A stretch of 64,000 bases of DNA from Strigops habroptila (lineage: Eukaryota; Chordata; Aves; Psittaciformes; Psittacidae). Location: assembly GCF_004027225.2 (NCBI RefSeq), contig NC_044289.2, positions 9,465,761-9,529,760 on the forward strand, written 5' to 3'. The position numbers and the translations under genes were made by a program. The notes beneath the pieces were generated by a model that was given only the letters and a program-made list of their open reading frames with translations, did not search any database and was not told the origin of the DNA. Shown piece after piece: positions 11,089-24,615 of this stretch; position 1 is the first letter of the stretch; every line of letters starts with the position of its first letter.

Positions 11089-14000
11089 AAAGCTGCTTCT
11101 CTATGGGGATTTATTGCCTGGTGGCAAAGCAAGATGTGGGTTGCCAGAAGCAGCACATGCGATAACCTGGGGCCTGATCCTGCCTGTGAATTGGGAATCA
11201 CAGCCTGGAGCTGCTCTGGCTGCAGCCCCATGGCCACTGGGCATAGACACACTCACAGTGCCTGGAGAGGGCTGGGAGGCAGCAGTGGGCACAGGGCTCC
11301 TGCCAAGGGGGCTTTAACCCTCCACCCAGAGCTCAAGCTGAGCAGGGCTCCAGCACCAGTGGTAATGGGAGAGTCCCTGTGGGAGACCTGGACAAGAGGT
11401 TTTAGGGACAGGACTGAGAAAGGGCTGTGAATATGTACCGAGGCTGGAGGCCTGCAGATAGGGCAAGTCTCCACGCTTCACACCTGATTGAGATGACCTT
11501 GCTCCTGGATAAGGGCCTGTCCTTCGGAGGACACAGATGAACATTTGAATGTCAGTGATAAGCCCATCAAATAGTTAAGTGCGTTAGAGGCTGCACAAAT
11601 GCCCTGCAGTTTCTCCAGTGAGTCAGGGTCCCAAAACCTTTCTTTGGGGAGCTTATCTTATCAGGCAGGGATGCAGTGCTCCTCCTGGAAGCAGGGCCAG
11701 CTCAGCCTGAGTAATGGGGCTCTGAGCAAAAGCATTTCAAAACTGAAGGTGCTTTTAAAAAGGCCTGACATCGCAGACAAGAGGGGTGAGGAGAGAGGAA
11801 GAGGAGGCTTAGTCACATTGGCCACAACCCAATGCTGTGGTGCTTCTCTGGAGAAGCAAGGTCTTTAATGTCCTTCCTAGGACAAAGCTTTACATCTGCC
11901 TTTCCCTGTGAGAGCAACCTGGGGGCTGTTCCCAGCCAAATCCGCTCCTTAATTCCCTCCATCAGAGGCTGGGGCCAGCGAGAGGGATGCTGCCGGCAGC
12001 ATCCCAAGGAGCTGAGAAGCCCCATTCCCCCTGGGGCCACTGAACAAGGGGTTCAGTGGGGATGAGGGGTCCCTCAGCCGCCGGCCACAGTGACACTGGG
12101 ATTCCTGAGATGCCTCTGGCAAAGGGAGGATGAGCTGTTGGGAGCCACAGGGACAGGCCGTGAGTGTGATCCTGAGTGGAAACAAACCAGCGGGACAGGG
12201 AGCTCCCTCCCACCCCGGAGCTGAGCCCAGCCCGAACAGCCCCTGCGGTCCTTCGGGTCCCCTGACCACAGGAGCCAGGCATGGGAACCCAAAAGCCAGT
12301 GTAAATAACATGCAAACACTGGCCAAGTTTTTAACACAGCTGGAATTCCCAGGAAAGAGGAGTATCAGTATCTGGGGAATAAAAACCCAAAACCATTCCC
12401 AACAGGAGGAATATAACTGTCAAAGGCGATGCCTTCCCCACTCCTCCTTTCTCCCCGTGTTGATGTAGATCATGAATTTCCACCTACTTGGGAAATTCTT
12501 CCCAGGGTAAGCGCCAGCATTAAATTAAAACCTCTTGGAGCCTTCCCCTAAAATCCGGCGTGTCCCAGCCGACATCCGAGCATGCCCATGTGTGGAAGGG
12601 CGCCTATGGGAATGCCTTGCGTATGGTCCCTATAAGTGCACATTGGATGGGATTCCTGGGGGCTGGCGGGATGGGAAGCCTCCGAGCTGCGGGAAGCCTT
12701 TGCTTTGCTTGCTGCTTGCGTAAATCCCCGGACACACACACGCTGTAGCTGGTATGGGATTGAGGGAATGGCTCTGCCACTTCCAGAGCAGCACGACCAC
12801 GCTCTGATCTCAGGGTAGGTGACCAGGACAGGCTAGTCGTGACATGTCCCCAGTGCTGAGTGGAGCTGGAGGTGGGGACCTCAGTGATGACATGCAGGGG
12901 TTAAGGCACTTGCACCTCTGGAGGCTTTGCAGGCAGCAGCCACAGGACACATGTGATTATTATTGTCATTCCCTTCATTTTTGGCATTTCAGAAAAGTAG
13001 CTGCCCTCTAAATCCCAGGACAAGGGATTCAGAGGAGGCTGTGGAGGAGCCGGCGGCATTTGCCGCTGGGCTTCTGTGAAGGTGGATGAGAAGGAACTTT
13101 TAAATGTGGGTATTTCATAGCTAATAAAAAAATAAGAAGACGGGGCTCTTTAGCCATAGAGGAAGGAAGTGTCAGAAATGATTGATGGCATTTTGAGCTC
13201 CTTGTTGAAATGTGGTCAAAGCCATCAGATGGGAAATGTTTGGGAACAGTTCTGCTACCTGCCCACTGTTTGCTGGGGGCCCGGGACTGGCGCAGGGCTG
13301 CTGGGGGCCAGACCCTTGTCCCCAAATATCCTCTGGGATTCCTCCTGCTTTGCAATGGCTCAGCATGAGGAGCATTTGGCAATCTCCTGTGATGCCCGTG
13401 TAAACCACCATGCTCTATGGGACCTGCATGTCACCTGCTTTCCAAGGGCTGGGAGACCTTCCACCACAAGCGCCTGGTGCTAAGACTCACATCATGGTCT
13501 GCCCTATGTGGATGCAAGTTTGGGGAGTGTCCAAGAGCAGGTCACAGGCGAGCTTTGCCAAGGACACCACCTTACACAACAGCACGTCTCCTCTTCAGCA
13601 TCCTGGGGTGATCTAGGCAGACCCAGATCCTTACTGCGGTGGAAGACAAGCACACAGGACCAGGGGGACACCTCCAGCTCTGCAGGGCCTGGCTTGTCCC
13701 CAGCGCCAGCCCTGCTGCATCACCCCCTCTGAACATCCCAGCATCCCAGCCCTGCTCTCTTTGTAGTGCTATTTTTGAAACACCAAAGGAGAACTCCCAC
13801 CTCCGTCTGCTGGAAACGTGGCGTGTCCCTCCTGCTACCCGCGGCGGCCAAGAGCCCTGCTCATTTTCAAGCCTGCCCGAGTTAGCTCCAGATCTAAACC
13901 CAACCGAGCAAACTGAAAGGGGCTTGTCGTGTGGAAAGGTTCCTCCGAATTAGCTATATCTGGCTTGTGATCCCTTTTTGATTGAATGCTTAATAGCAGC

Positions 14001-16506
14001 CAGGTGCAAGCAATACGGGACGCTCACTCGCGCCTCTGGAAGCAGCCTGGGAACGCGGGCAGCGCACGGGCAGCTCAGTGTGTGGGCTGCTCCTGCCCTT
14101 CCTCTGCCTCCCCTTTCATCCACAGGGATCCCAGCCTTTGTTTCCTTCCCTCCACACCGAACGAGTGTGGGAGATGCATCTATGTGTGTACATGCAAACA
14201 CAGAGCTCTGTCGCAAACGCAGAAACACTGGCACATGCGTGTGTTGTCAATGCAATCAGGCGGGCAACTTGCATGTAACGTGTGCATGTATGTATATGAA
14301 CATGTTCTCTTCATCACCACTCCCGTGCTCTGCAGCAAGAGAGTCACGTGGAGCCCGGAGACATTTTTCCACCCTGGCACTTGCAAATGCGTCTGCTGGT
14401 GTTTAAGCCCATTTCCATCCCCAAGTACGTCTGTGTGCAGCCTTATGCATTAATTTTAGAAACATACTGCCTTCGTAGACGATAATAAAAAGTGGATGCC
14501 GGGGAGAGAGACTGTCCAGAAACTACCAAGTTAAAGTCATTGCTCTTCTGGAGCATGACGTGTCTCTGAAAGCACAGGGTGCAGGCGGGAGTGCTCCTGA
14601 AGGCATGAAAATTAACTTCGTGTGCCCAATTCTGGGTCAGGACACAGCAGTGCTACTCCATGGTCTTTGGTCCCTGTCCCCATGCCAAACTGCGGGAGCA
14701 GCACTGTTGGGCAGCAAAACTGCTGCACCTGAAGATGCCCAAGCTGCTCCTGGCTTCATGTGGCTTCAGGGTCCTTCTTTATCTAATGACTCCATTAAAA
14801 CACACTTTTTTCCTCTCCTCCACCCCCATCCATTTCTTTTTCCCAAGCGATGCAATTTCCACCCAACACTGTTCTGGAGAAAGATCTATAGGGTGTCGCT
14901 TCCGATTATAACTCTGTAGTGCTGGCTGTAGCCTGCCTGGCCACTTGATTTATTGACCTCCCAAACCCTCCAAAGAAACTCAATGATTTTATATGAACAA
15001 TTCCCTTATGTCTTACAATACAGCATTTGCCAGAGCACTTTCTCGGTGTTAGTATCCAGAAAGTTATTAGTGCCAATAGGAGAAAAAGTTGTCCTGAAAT
15101 CTGGAGCAAACACTTTGCAGAGGTATGGACCAAGCATACATGTATGCTATAGCTCATGCTTTCCTGAGCTGCAGAGACACATTTTAGGCTGGTCCCACTG
15201 CTGTTGCAGAGGTTTTGTCACCTTCTGTGGGCAGTGGAGGCCAGGCAAGAGCTGTGGCACAGAGGGATGAGATGTCAGTTGGCAAAGAGCCAGCTGGACA
15301 CAATTAACCTGTCAAAACATTTTCAATACATACACTCAGGCTTCGATGGGATTTAGTGAATTTAATGCTTGCACCGGATCAGCACTTTGCATCATGCAGC
15401 GGCAGAAACCAGATTTCCTCCATCGCTGAAACACAACTCTAGTTCTCCACCTGCAAACAGGGCCAATAACACTTTCAAGCTATGGAGAAGGTGATAAGAT
15501 TCAAGGGGAAAAGGCGCTGTACCAGAGCCAAGTCATTCCCTACTATCCCAAGGTTTCAGGTGTGCACAGAGGACAATCAGCAAAAGGTCTGTTCCTTCTC
15601 CTGAGGGGAAGTGTTTGTAGGATTAGGGCATATTTAGACATGGCAGAAATGGGACTCCTAAACAAAGGGCCAGGGTGGCGAGCCCCGCGCCGCTGCCACC
15701 ATTCCCACACTGCAGAGGGTTTCCAGATTCGCTGCCTACCTGCCTGCGGGAGTAAAGCTGTCCAGACCCACCGCCCCGCGCTGGGGAATTCCATTTTAGG
15801 AGGTGATGGAAACAGGGTCAGGCATTTCTAACCCCCCACTTTCTTGCCAGAGTGGATGATGTGGGTTGAGGGGCTGGGAGCGTGCTGCTGCTGCTCTGTG
15901 CTGCCTGCTCCTGGGGCAGGACCCCCACCGCTTCTGGGTGCGCATCCATTGCCATGCACACTAAACCCGGCTGCTGATCTCTGCAGGAGGATCCCCCCAC
16001 CTCGAGCACATCACAATGGCCAAAAATCCAGCACAACCCAGCTACATCCCCCACCCGGCTGGGTTTGGTGCCAGGGCCCTTCGCCTGCCAGTGCTTTGTA
16101 TTGCTCGTGGGATGAAGCTTCTTCTCCATTAACAGCCACAAAATAAATTGGTCTTAAATGCTAAATTGCACCAGGGCGAGCAATTTATACAGATTTACTT
16201 TGGGATTGTATAATTAGCAGTGGGGGATGTGCAATTCTCTGAGAGGCGGTGTGCAGGAGCACGAGCAGGCTGTTTCCTATGGAAGAAATCAAGGCAGGCT
16301 GAAGGTGTCAGTGTTAGCTGTGCGAACAGCAGCGGGGCTGGGCTAATTGAGCTTTGGCCCAAGTTTAGGAAATAAAGATGCGTGGTGCCAGATTGCCTCT
16401 ATGGAGTGAGAGGGGGATGCTGCTGAGGATTTTGGATGTTGGAGGTGGAGAGGGAGGGGCTGCACCATGGGGACAGAGGGGATGATGGGCCACCTCCACT
16501 TGGTCC

Positions 16507-16549
16507 TTGGAAACCTCCCTCTGAGCAGGGGCTTTGGAAACCTCCCTCT
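16507..16549 (+). repeat. 16-bp direct repeat, period 27
   Basis: TTGGAAACCTCCCTCT occurs at 16507-16522 and again at 16534-16549. It is a local duplication with no coding meaning that I can support. Confidence 0.85.
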
Positions 16550-17335
16550 TTCTCCCCCTTGTTCTGTTTGTCCTCAGCTCGGTCCCCCTCCACGTGCACG
16601 GATGCAGGCGTGCATGGGGCGAGCTGCTCACAGCGAGCACGAGCAGATGCAGGAGGCACATGTGCTGGGCTTGGCTTGCAGCAGTGCTACATATGCAATT
16701 TTCTTATTTACGCCCACAATCAGTTTATAATCTCTGGCCAGAACTTCATCTCCTCTATGGGAAGATTTGGCCTGTGGAGAGACATCAACTCGAAGGCGAG
16801 TGGGAAATAAGAAAGGGCTCTCTATGTGGAGAGCAGTTCAGTTTGTCTGCAGTACACAACTGTGGGTTTTCCATCTCTCTGGGTTTCTGCTTGGAGACGT
16901 CTTCGCGCCACAAGCCCTGCCTGGGCTGCACCAAGCGTTGCTTGTGTTTGGGCAGCCGTGGTTGGGATGAGCCGATGGCACTGCACCGACGCCAAGCTGT
17001 GCTCCCACTGGCATTCCACTAACTCATGCGGGTTTGCAGTGCAAGAGGGACTGGAGCCATAGCTTGTGTGAAGGTAAAACTGGGATCTGTGCTGTTTGGT
17101 TTTTCAGCCCCTGGGCACTGGGCATCCATTTGGGAGTGCTGCCACGTTCTGTGGCTGGAGGGGATGGAGCTGGCCCGAACCTGAGCGGTCCTGGTGGATT
17201 GGCTCCATGTCAAGAAAGCATCAGATCCATCACCTCCAGTTTGATCCCGGCCACCCAAGGAGCACCCTGGGATGCTGGGCTCCCTCTTGGCCCTGGAAAT
17301 GCAGGGTGCAGGCAGCATGCTGCCACCCTGCTGGT

Positions 17336-17432
17336 TTGAGATTTAATTCAGATTAAGATTCATTGAGATTTAATGAAAAAGATAAAAAAAAAGATAAAAA
17401 AAAAAAGAATAAATGGGGACACACACACACGA
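17336..17432 (+). repeat. Simple-repeat cluster: 12-bp duplication, GATAAA/A-rich run and CA/GA run
   Basis: TTGAGATTTAAT is duplicated (17336-17347 and 17363-17374), followed by two GAT-plus-poly(A) units and a short CA then GA tract near 17420-17436. Confidence 0.75.
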
Positions 17433-20130
17433 GAGAGCTGCTGGTGTGCAACTGATCTGCTGAATCAGCCGCCCTTCCAGAGGGTGGTAGAAAGTCCTCT
17501 CTCTACAGAGCTGCCGAGTGGGTGGGAGCAGAGCAATGAGCCCTGTCCCAGCCCTATCCCAGCGAGGTGCGCGGAGCGGGATGCTGCGCTCACACGTGCA
17601 GTGAAGGCGTGTGGCCTCAGCTCACAGCCCCGGCAGAACTTAATTGTTTTCTGCAAAGGAAAAAAAAAAAAACCCACCCCAAAATTAAAAAATCATTTAA
17701 GGACTAGATGGAAAAAGGAGATAGCGTCAGGCAGCCATGGCCTGTTCTCCACCTGTTGTTATTTTGGTCTGGCCCAATCAACCTGCTAGCCAGGCTGGAG
17801 CCAGAGACCATCTGGAAAAACTGCCGTGTTTATAAAACTGACATGGAGCAGCACCCCAGGGCCCTGACCTCCCACACGAATCTGGAAGTGATTAAAATGG
17901 CCCTGGCTGCCTTGGCGGCGCGGAGCTGCCTGCGGAGCAGCCCACCGCCTGCATTTGGAGTTCTCATCAGCGGCGCTGGGAACGCGCGCCCTCCGCTCGG
18001 CTTCCTGCATGGAGTCCCCTTGCGCGCAGGAGGATGCTCTGGGGAGCAGGAGGGCAGAATGTGTCAATCCGGCTCGTCCTACAGTGGCTTTACCCACTCC
18101 AAGCTGCCTTGCTCAGCACTGCATCCTGATCTGGGTGATGGGCGCACACACCCCAGGCTGCAGCAGCCCACCCATTGCTCCCTGCCCTGCATCAATCCCT
18201 CCCTCTGCAGTGGTCCTCTGTTTTTATAGCTAGCTGGAATTAAACAGTGAAATAGTATCGTTGAGCCTGAGTTCAGTGGGAATTAGAAGGCGAGCCTCAG
18301 CACCAGCAGCAGCAAGTATGAACCCTGACAAGCTGGCTGCGAGCTTCAGCAAGCTCCAAGTCACTGCTGTGGGACCAGAGCCATGTACAGCCCTTCCCGG
18401 GAGCAGAAAGGCTTTAGTGGGGCTTTAATTGGGCTCCCAGTTTAGAAAAGCCCTCCCCAAAGGGCTGCCCTCCCCTCTGTGCTGCTTTCAAACCTCCCAC
18501 CTCCAGGATGCCGCTTATCAAAGCAGCTCTGTGTCCTCCATGTAGCAAAGGGTAAGCGACACCATGGCCAAAATTCAAGCCGCATTGGACCTTGCTGACC
18601 TGAACCAGCCAGGGGACATTTGGCTGGTTTCAGCCTTGCCTCGCCTGCTGGGCAGCGGTTTAATTAGAGAGGTGTGAATAATGAATTATCCGTGCCTCTG
18701 AGCCATCCATGGAAAATTCAAATCAACCTGCTTTTGGTTTACAAGACGTCAGTGAGCTATCTGCCAAGAGAAAGCAGGGGGAGGAAGAAAAGCCAGACTG
18801 TGTCTTGGTGGGGGCTGAAGAGCGGGTGGAGGCTGGAAAGTGGGGTTGGACGTGATGCTGTGTGGTGCAGACTGAGCCCAGTTGGTGCTGGCTGCTGGTA
18901 CATGAGGAAAAGGGATGCTCAGCCCTTCGGTGTGTGAGCCAGGGCTGGAACTGCCAGGCTGCGTGATGGATGGAGCTCCTTGCTCCCACCTCATTCTGGA
19001 CTGGCAGGCAAGCGGCTGGGTGGGCAGGGTGGTCACTGCAGCCATGGCCAGCAGCTGGTGGGGACAGTGGTCCTTCTATGTGGGGTCCCACTCTCTGGGT
19101 CCCCTCCAGCTCCCTCTGGTCCCGATGCAGGGATAAAGCCAGCCCTTGTCTCCTCCTAGGGGTCCTGCTGGGACAAGGCAGTGGCACTGCTGGCACCCCA
19201 GTACAGATGGGGAGCAAGGGCAGGGAGAGGCCCCATCCACAGCCCTATGGAACACATGGGGTGGACTAAACCCTTGCAAATGGGGCTGCTGGGATTTATA
19301 GGGACAGCTTCAAGTAAACACTTGCTTCACCCTGGCACAAGGGGACTTAATCCCTGAAAGGGCCCTGGCCTTGGGCCTGGAGGAGCCCTTTTTGCTGTGT
19401 TTGTCTTCGTCTCTCCTCTGGTTTAGCTGCTCGGCTGTGCTAAGCCCTGGCCCTGAGTTTGCTGCCACCACTATTGTTCCTGTGTTATCAGGGGAGGATG
19501 ATGAGGACAGGGACAGGAGCAGGAGGGGCCGGCTGGGCTGCAGAGCCTGGCTGGGGACAGCCTGGAGCTTGAACTTGGCAGAGCTGCCACTGGGCACAGC
19601 TGGGCAGGATGCTCCGGGAAGGCTTCCCAGCATCACACTTCTCCTTCGCTCCAGGTCCAGCCCTGACCTGGCTGCGATGGCAGCAGCTCCCTTCCCTCCT
19701 CACCAACCTGCCCCTCAGTGATGCTCATCCAGTTCCTGCATGCTTAGGCAGGGATGCTGGGAAAGGCACAGCTCCCAGGGCCCCATCCCAGTCCAGGCAG
19801 GATTTCTGATGGAAGAGCATGCAAAAATTATCAGCCTGAATTTCAGACACTTTAATCAGCTGCTGATAATGAGGGGGAGCCCTGCGCTGCTGCCGGGGCC
19901 GAAGGCTTTGAAACAGGCAGAAAATAGACCTGTCACGTCTTTTGTCTGGGGCCGGCTCTGCTCATTGATCTATCAGATGAGTAAACCGATACATATTAAC
20001 CCAGAGCCAAAGCAAACATATTCTGAGTGTTGAAGAAGTTCAGATAAGTCCTTTTCCCCCCCACCAGGAAGCTGGAGCTGAAGCCCTGGCTTGGGGAAGC
20101 CCAGACCAGCTTCTGCACCCCTTGCCTGGG

Positions 20131-20165
20131 GTGCGTGGCTGTGTGTGCCTCAGTTTCCCCTGCCC
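20131..20165 (+). mobile_element. Possible MIR-like SINE fragment
   Basis: TGTGCCTCAGTTTCCCC is the signature of the conserved region of MIR/CORE-SINEs. Only a few tens of bases match, so this is weak. Confidence 0.3.
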
Positions 20166-20917
20166 TGGGGAGGGGATGGGGCCCTCCACCATGTGTTTGT
20201 CCTTGGGGGTCCAGTCCTTGGGATGCCATTGCTGCTCTGCCGCAGGGGACGTGTGCCATGGGAGCACTCCCATCATCAGCCCCCTCTGCTTGTCGAGGTT
20301 GTTAAATTACCCCTCCAGTTTGTAAAAGGAAGGGCCAGTGGCTGATAAACCCTTGTGAAAGGCCGGACGATAACAGCAGGTAGCACCACAGATAAACCCT
20401 CCTGCCCACCCCAGCAGCAGCATGGGGCTCCCTCTGTACCCACTGACCTGCGGCTGCCAACTCTGTCTGCGTGCTGCAGGTACTGCAAGGGATTACCAAC
20501 CTCCTGCTGCGCTATAACGTCTTCTAAGTTATGATTAAAACCTATTACACAAATAGATTGTGGAAGTAAATTGTGCTTCAGGGAAGTTACGTACTTGAAA
20601 TCATAGAGAACCCCCATGGCTGATTCAATTACTTGCCATGGGCAATAAGCACCTTGGTCACGACAGTGGGACTGACCTGGATTTCTTCTCCCTTGGTACT
20701 AAGGGAACATGATCTGGATTTGGGGGGGCATTTCCAGGGTGCTGGGACCCAGTGTCTGGGCAGTCAGAAGTGAAACACTTCACCAGGACATGAGGATTTT
20801 GGTGCTTTTTCCCTGGGAAAGAGCAAAATGACTCATGCTGAAGGGGGTTTTTGGTACCACGATGTTGGTGCCTTATTTTTGATAAGTTTCAAAGTTTCAT
20901 TTCTACATGATTGTCTT

Positions 20918-20995
20918 GGTTATTTTTGCTTCAATTTTTATATTAAGAACTGTGCTGGTTACTTCTGCTTCAAATTTTCTGTTAAATGGTGTGCT
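20918..20995 (+). repeat. Degenerate 39-bp tandem duplication
   Basis: Units 20918-20956 and 20957-20995 share GGTTA, GCTTCAA and GTGCT anchors in the same positions. In one frame they give a repeated 13-residue block (GYFCF...CA). Divergence between the copies implies the duplication is not recent. The surrounding sequence is AT-rich. Confidence 0.75.
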
Positions 20996-21627
20996 AAATA
21001 CATTGTGAATGCAATCTATTACACGGACATGGTTATTTGGATGATACAAAATTCGATTTTATATAAATTGCAGTCTGGGAATGAGAAGGAGGGTGTATCC
21101 TTGAGATGCCACACAGAGACCGCATCCCCTTCATCACCTCCACAATTCCCATCACTGGCCAGCCCTGGCCCCGCTCCCCCCACTTTGGGAGCTGAAGGCA
21201 GATGAAGATGGTTGTTGTGGTGCTTCATTAAGGACAGGGAAGGGGAGGAAAAGGGAAGTGACTTGCCTCTGTCACCGCTGGGCCATGTGTCACTGGGGAG
21301 GCCAACCACGTCCGGCCCTGCTCGCCCTGTCCAGCTGCACCCGACCCAGCATCTGCCAAGCAAATAAACTGAGACACCCCTGAGCTGACTAAACAGACAC
21401 CACTCTACGGGCAGGAGGGAAGCTCCCAGGCCAGGGGGGCTGGTGACGGCAGGTTTGGGTTGCACCTTGCAGGGCTAGGCAGGAACCAGAGGAAACCACG
21501 GCGGCTGACAGCCGTGCCCGGGAGCGCGGAGAGGAAACCGGGGCAGCCCCAGCACCATGACCTTTCCTCCCTCCGGGAATGTGCTGCCTCAGCAGGAAAC
21601 GCTCGGGGCTTTCCTGGCCGATGGGCT

Positions 21628-21688
21628 GCTGCTCCCCATGACTTCTGCTCCCTGCAACGGCTGCTCCCCATGGCTGCTGCTCCCCATG
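21628..21688 (+). repeat. Three copies of GCTGCTCCCCATG
   Basis: Exact 13-bp copies start at 21628, 21660 and 21676. This is a local slippage-type repeat. Confidence 0.85.
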
Positions 21689-24524
21689 GATGGTGCTGTG
21701 GGAGCCAGGGAAGAGGTCTGGAGAAGCCCTAGCCAAGGCCATTCTCTGCAGGGATGTCGGAGAAGGGGGGTGGCTGCACAGCAGCTCACCCACAGTGGCT
21801 GCAGCAACCACACACTGAGTCATTTGATTTCTCACATGGGTAAAAGAAAAGGGATCTGGAGTGAGTCCCGGTGCAGAACAACCCACCCTGTGGGTCAGGC
21901 TAGCTCTCACATCCCACAGCGAGGTTTTCTGGCTTCTGAGTCCCTGTAACTAACATTTAGCCTTTTTAAGTGGTAAGGAAGTTATTTGGGAAATTAGGGC
22001 AAAGGATGGGAAAAGCTGACATTGAATCCTGCTTTCTGTTCTCCATCCACCCATGATGCATTTCTGGGGAAAAGCATTATCCTGCTCAGGGTGTGGAGCT
22101 GCTTGACCCGGCTACAGGCACCCGGGCAGCATATAGGGATGCTCTTCATCCCCCAGGCCCTGCCTGCTCCTGAGTTATAAGTGGGCATGAAATACAGGGT
22201 TGCCAAAAGGACAGATAGCCTGGTTCAGCCAGCAGAGCCCAGCATGGGCAGGGAGAGATCCTGGGCTCAAACACTGCTGAGCAAAGCTCAGCCCTACCTG
22301 TGGAGGACAGCGTGGTGCAGGGATGGGAACCACACTGTAAAACCTATGTGCTCCCCTCCAACTACAAACCAAAACGCTTCCTCAAGGAGCAGCCTGTGCT
22401 TGCTCGAAACTCAGCCCAGGTGAGTCCATAATGGGATCCAGGCTTCCGCTGAGTGTGGCTGGAGGTTGCCAGAAGTTCAAACCAGGCTGGAGTTCAGGTC
22501 TGTGATAAAACCCTCGAGTCTGGGGGCTCTCACAGCGACCGACACAGGGACTCCACTGCCACCACTTGCCTTCAGCTAAGCATAAACTTGGGAAGGGTTC
22601 TGGTTAGCTGGGCACTGTTGCTGGTGACAGCAACAGGAAGAGGAGACAGTTCAGCGGCAGCAGGATTGGTCCCCTTAGGTGCAATACCAGGAAGAGCACT
22701 GGCGCGCACACAGCAGAAGACACCCTGCATAGGAAACGGGAGCCCGTTCCGGCGAGGAAACGCCGCGAATGCTATTTATTTGCAGAGGTTTGTTTTCATT
22801 AACTCCAGCGTGAGTCAAACCCTTCCTGCCAGTGCTTCACCGGAGTGGAGCGTCCGGCTGGCACCACCACTTCTCTTCTTGCTGGGTAGAAGCTGGGCAG
22901 CAGGAAGCAGGACAATGTGGCCAGCGGCCCCAGTGCTGTCCAGCCCCATGGTGTGGTGTGCTGCTGGCAACTGTGCTGTGTCTGTGAGCCGCAGCCCCAC
23001 GGGGCTTTCCTGATGAGCTGCGTGCATGAATCATGGGCTGGCTGGGAAGGGAGAGAAACACAGCCACGACGGAGTGAGTTGGGAGTAGTGCCTCCAAGGG
23101 AGCTGGGTCTGTGCTGGGAGCAGCTGCCCACAGAATGGTTAGAGCTAATTTTAGGGGTAGGATTGGGAAGACATCTCAAGGCCAAGATCTTCACGCCTTT
23201 GCCATCAGTGTGGTGCGCTGAGTCGGAGTCAGCCAGCCCATATCCTTATCTCCTGTGGCCAGCAGGAGGGAGGCACAGGGTAAGAATAGCACTGCCATCC
23301 TTCCTGGCATTCCAGCCCCGTGAGCCAGGGATTTCCTGAGCAGGGCAGTGCCCCTGCGGCAGGTGGTGGATGTAGCATCGTGGCTGTGCCTGACCACACA
23401 CTGGCTGGCTCCTGTGCCGTCCTATGCAGCTCTGTGCCAGGGAATTGCTTCTCCTTCTGTCCCATCCAAAAGCAAGAGCCAGTGGCAACCAGCTACAGGT
23501 GTTTCAGGTAGCAATGACAGTGATACATGGGGCAGCCAGGGAGTGTGGTGGGGAAAAGGATACAGCCTGACCTGCCATGGGACCATTCCAGCTCTGAGCT
23601 GTTTCAGCTCAGAGAAGGGACCTTTGCAGTGAAGAAATAGGGACATTTAAAACCAGGCTGGTGACAGCCATCAGAAACACGTGCTGCTTTCCCAGCCTGT
23701 TCACTTCCCCCCAGAGATGCTCTAGTGTGGGTGAAACCAAACCAAAGACAAGTTGTAAACAGCTTTTACTTCTCCAGCTGAAAGACACGGCCGCCTATGC
23801 CCTCCACCTACAAACACCAGGATGAACTATTATATCCACAGCCAGCTGCTCACGAAACCCATCTGAGAAGCACGGGTGCTGCAAACCGCACAGCCCTGCG
23901 GACCAAAGGGCTTTGTGTGAGAAGCAGCCGGTTCCCCACTGCTTCCTCTGCCCTGCTGCCTGTGACCCACCGCGTCCTCCGGGCCCAGAGCCGGCCCCGG
24001 CAGGAAACAGGTGGGATAAATATTTGTGCAAACCAGAGTGAAACTCTCCTTGAAGGCCGTGCAATGTGTTTCCCTCGCAGTGGTTATGAATGGGAAGGTA
24101 ACGGCCGGCACTGCAGCAGGTGCTGCCAGGGCAGTGTGGGACCGGCACTGCTGCCTTCCCAGGGAAAGTGAGCCCATTACTCTTACTTCACCAAGAAGGC
24201 AGGCTTGGGAAGCTGCTGGGAGTGCAGGAAAAGCAGCTCTGGAAAAATCCAGGCACTCGATTGCTGTGATTTAACCTGCGGCCCTTGGGAGCTTTGCAGG
24301 GCAGGGGCCAGCACACCCCACCCCAGGTGGGACCACCACATCAGACCCCATGCTGGTGGGACAGAACAAAAGCTGTAAAGTCACACCATGATGTTTCTAA
24401 AGATCCATGCTTCCCCTTTGCAAGGCTGGTTAAGAAAAAGCACCGAGGGGCCATGTGGGTCTGGTGCCATCTGCAATCAAGGTGTCACTGGAAAGGATGT
24501 GCTGGTGGGGTTGGGGCGGATCGT

Positions 24525-24615
24525 GGAATCATAGAATAGTTAGGGTCGGAAAAGACCTGAAGATCATCTAGTTCCAACCCCCTGCCAAGGTCAGGGATGA
24601 CTCACACTAGATCCA
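24525..24615 (-). mobile_element. CR1 LINE 3' tail fragment
   Basis: The sequence reads GGAATCATAGAATAGTTAGG, then GACCTGAAGATCATCTAG and TTCCAACCCCCTGCC, the reverse complement of the CR1 3' end with its ATTCTATGATTC terminus. It is about 90 bp long and 5'-truncated. Confidence 0.9.

Larger units (their letters stand above)
8114..24524. other. Intergenic, no supported gene
   Basis: GC-rich, repeat-poor sequence. It includes AT-rich islands (8705-9245, 14940-15140, 20500-21075), a 12-bp perfect hairpin (11060-11088), a 39-bp tandem pair (20918-20995), a 13-bp motif repeated three times (21628-21688), a 9-bp hairpin (22615-22636) and A-rich and CA simple repeats (17375-17432). No exon with convincing splice sites and family similarity is seen. 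Confidence 0.6.

Noticed and set aside
17650-17700. A-run as the poly(A) tail of a processed pseudogene
   Set aside because: No upstream sequence recognisable as an mRNA and no target-site duplication; treated as a simple A-rich tract.
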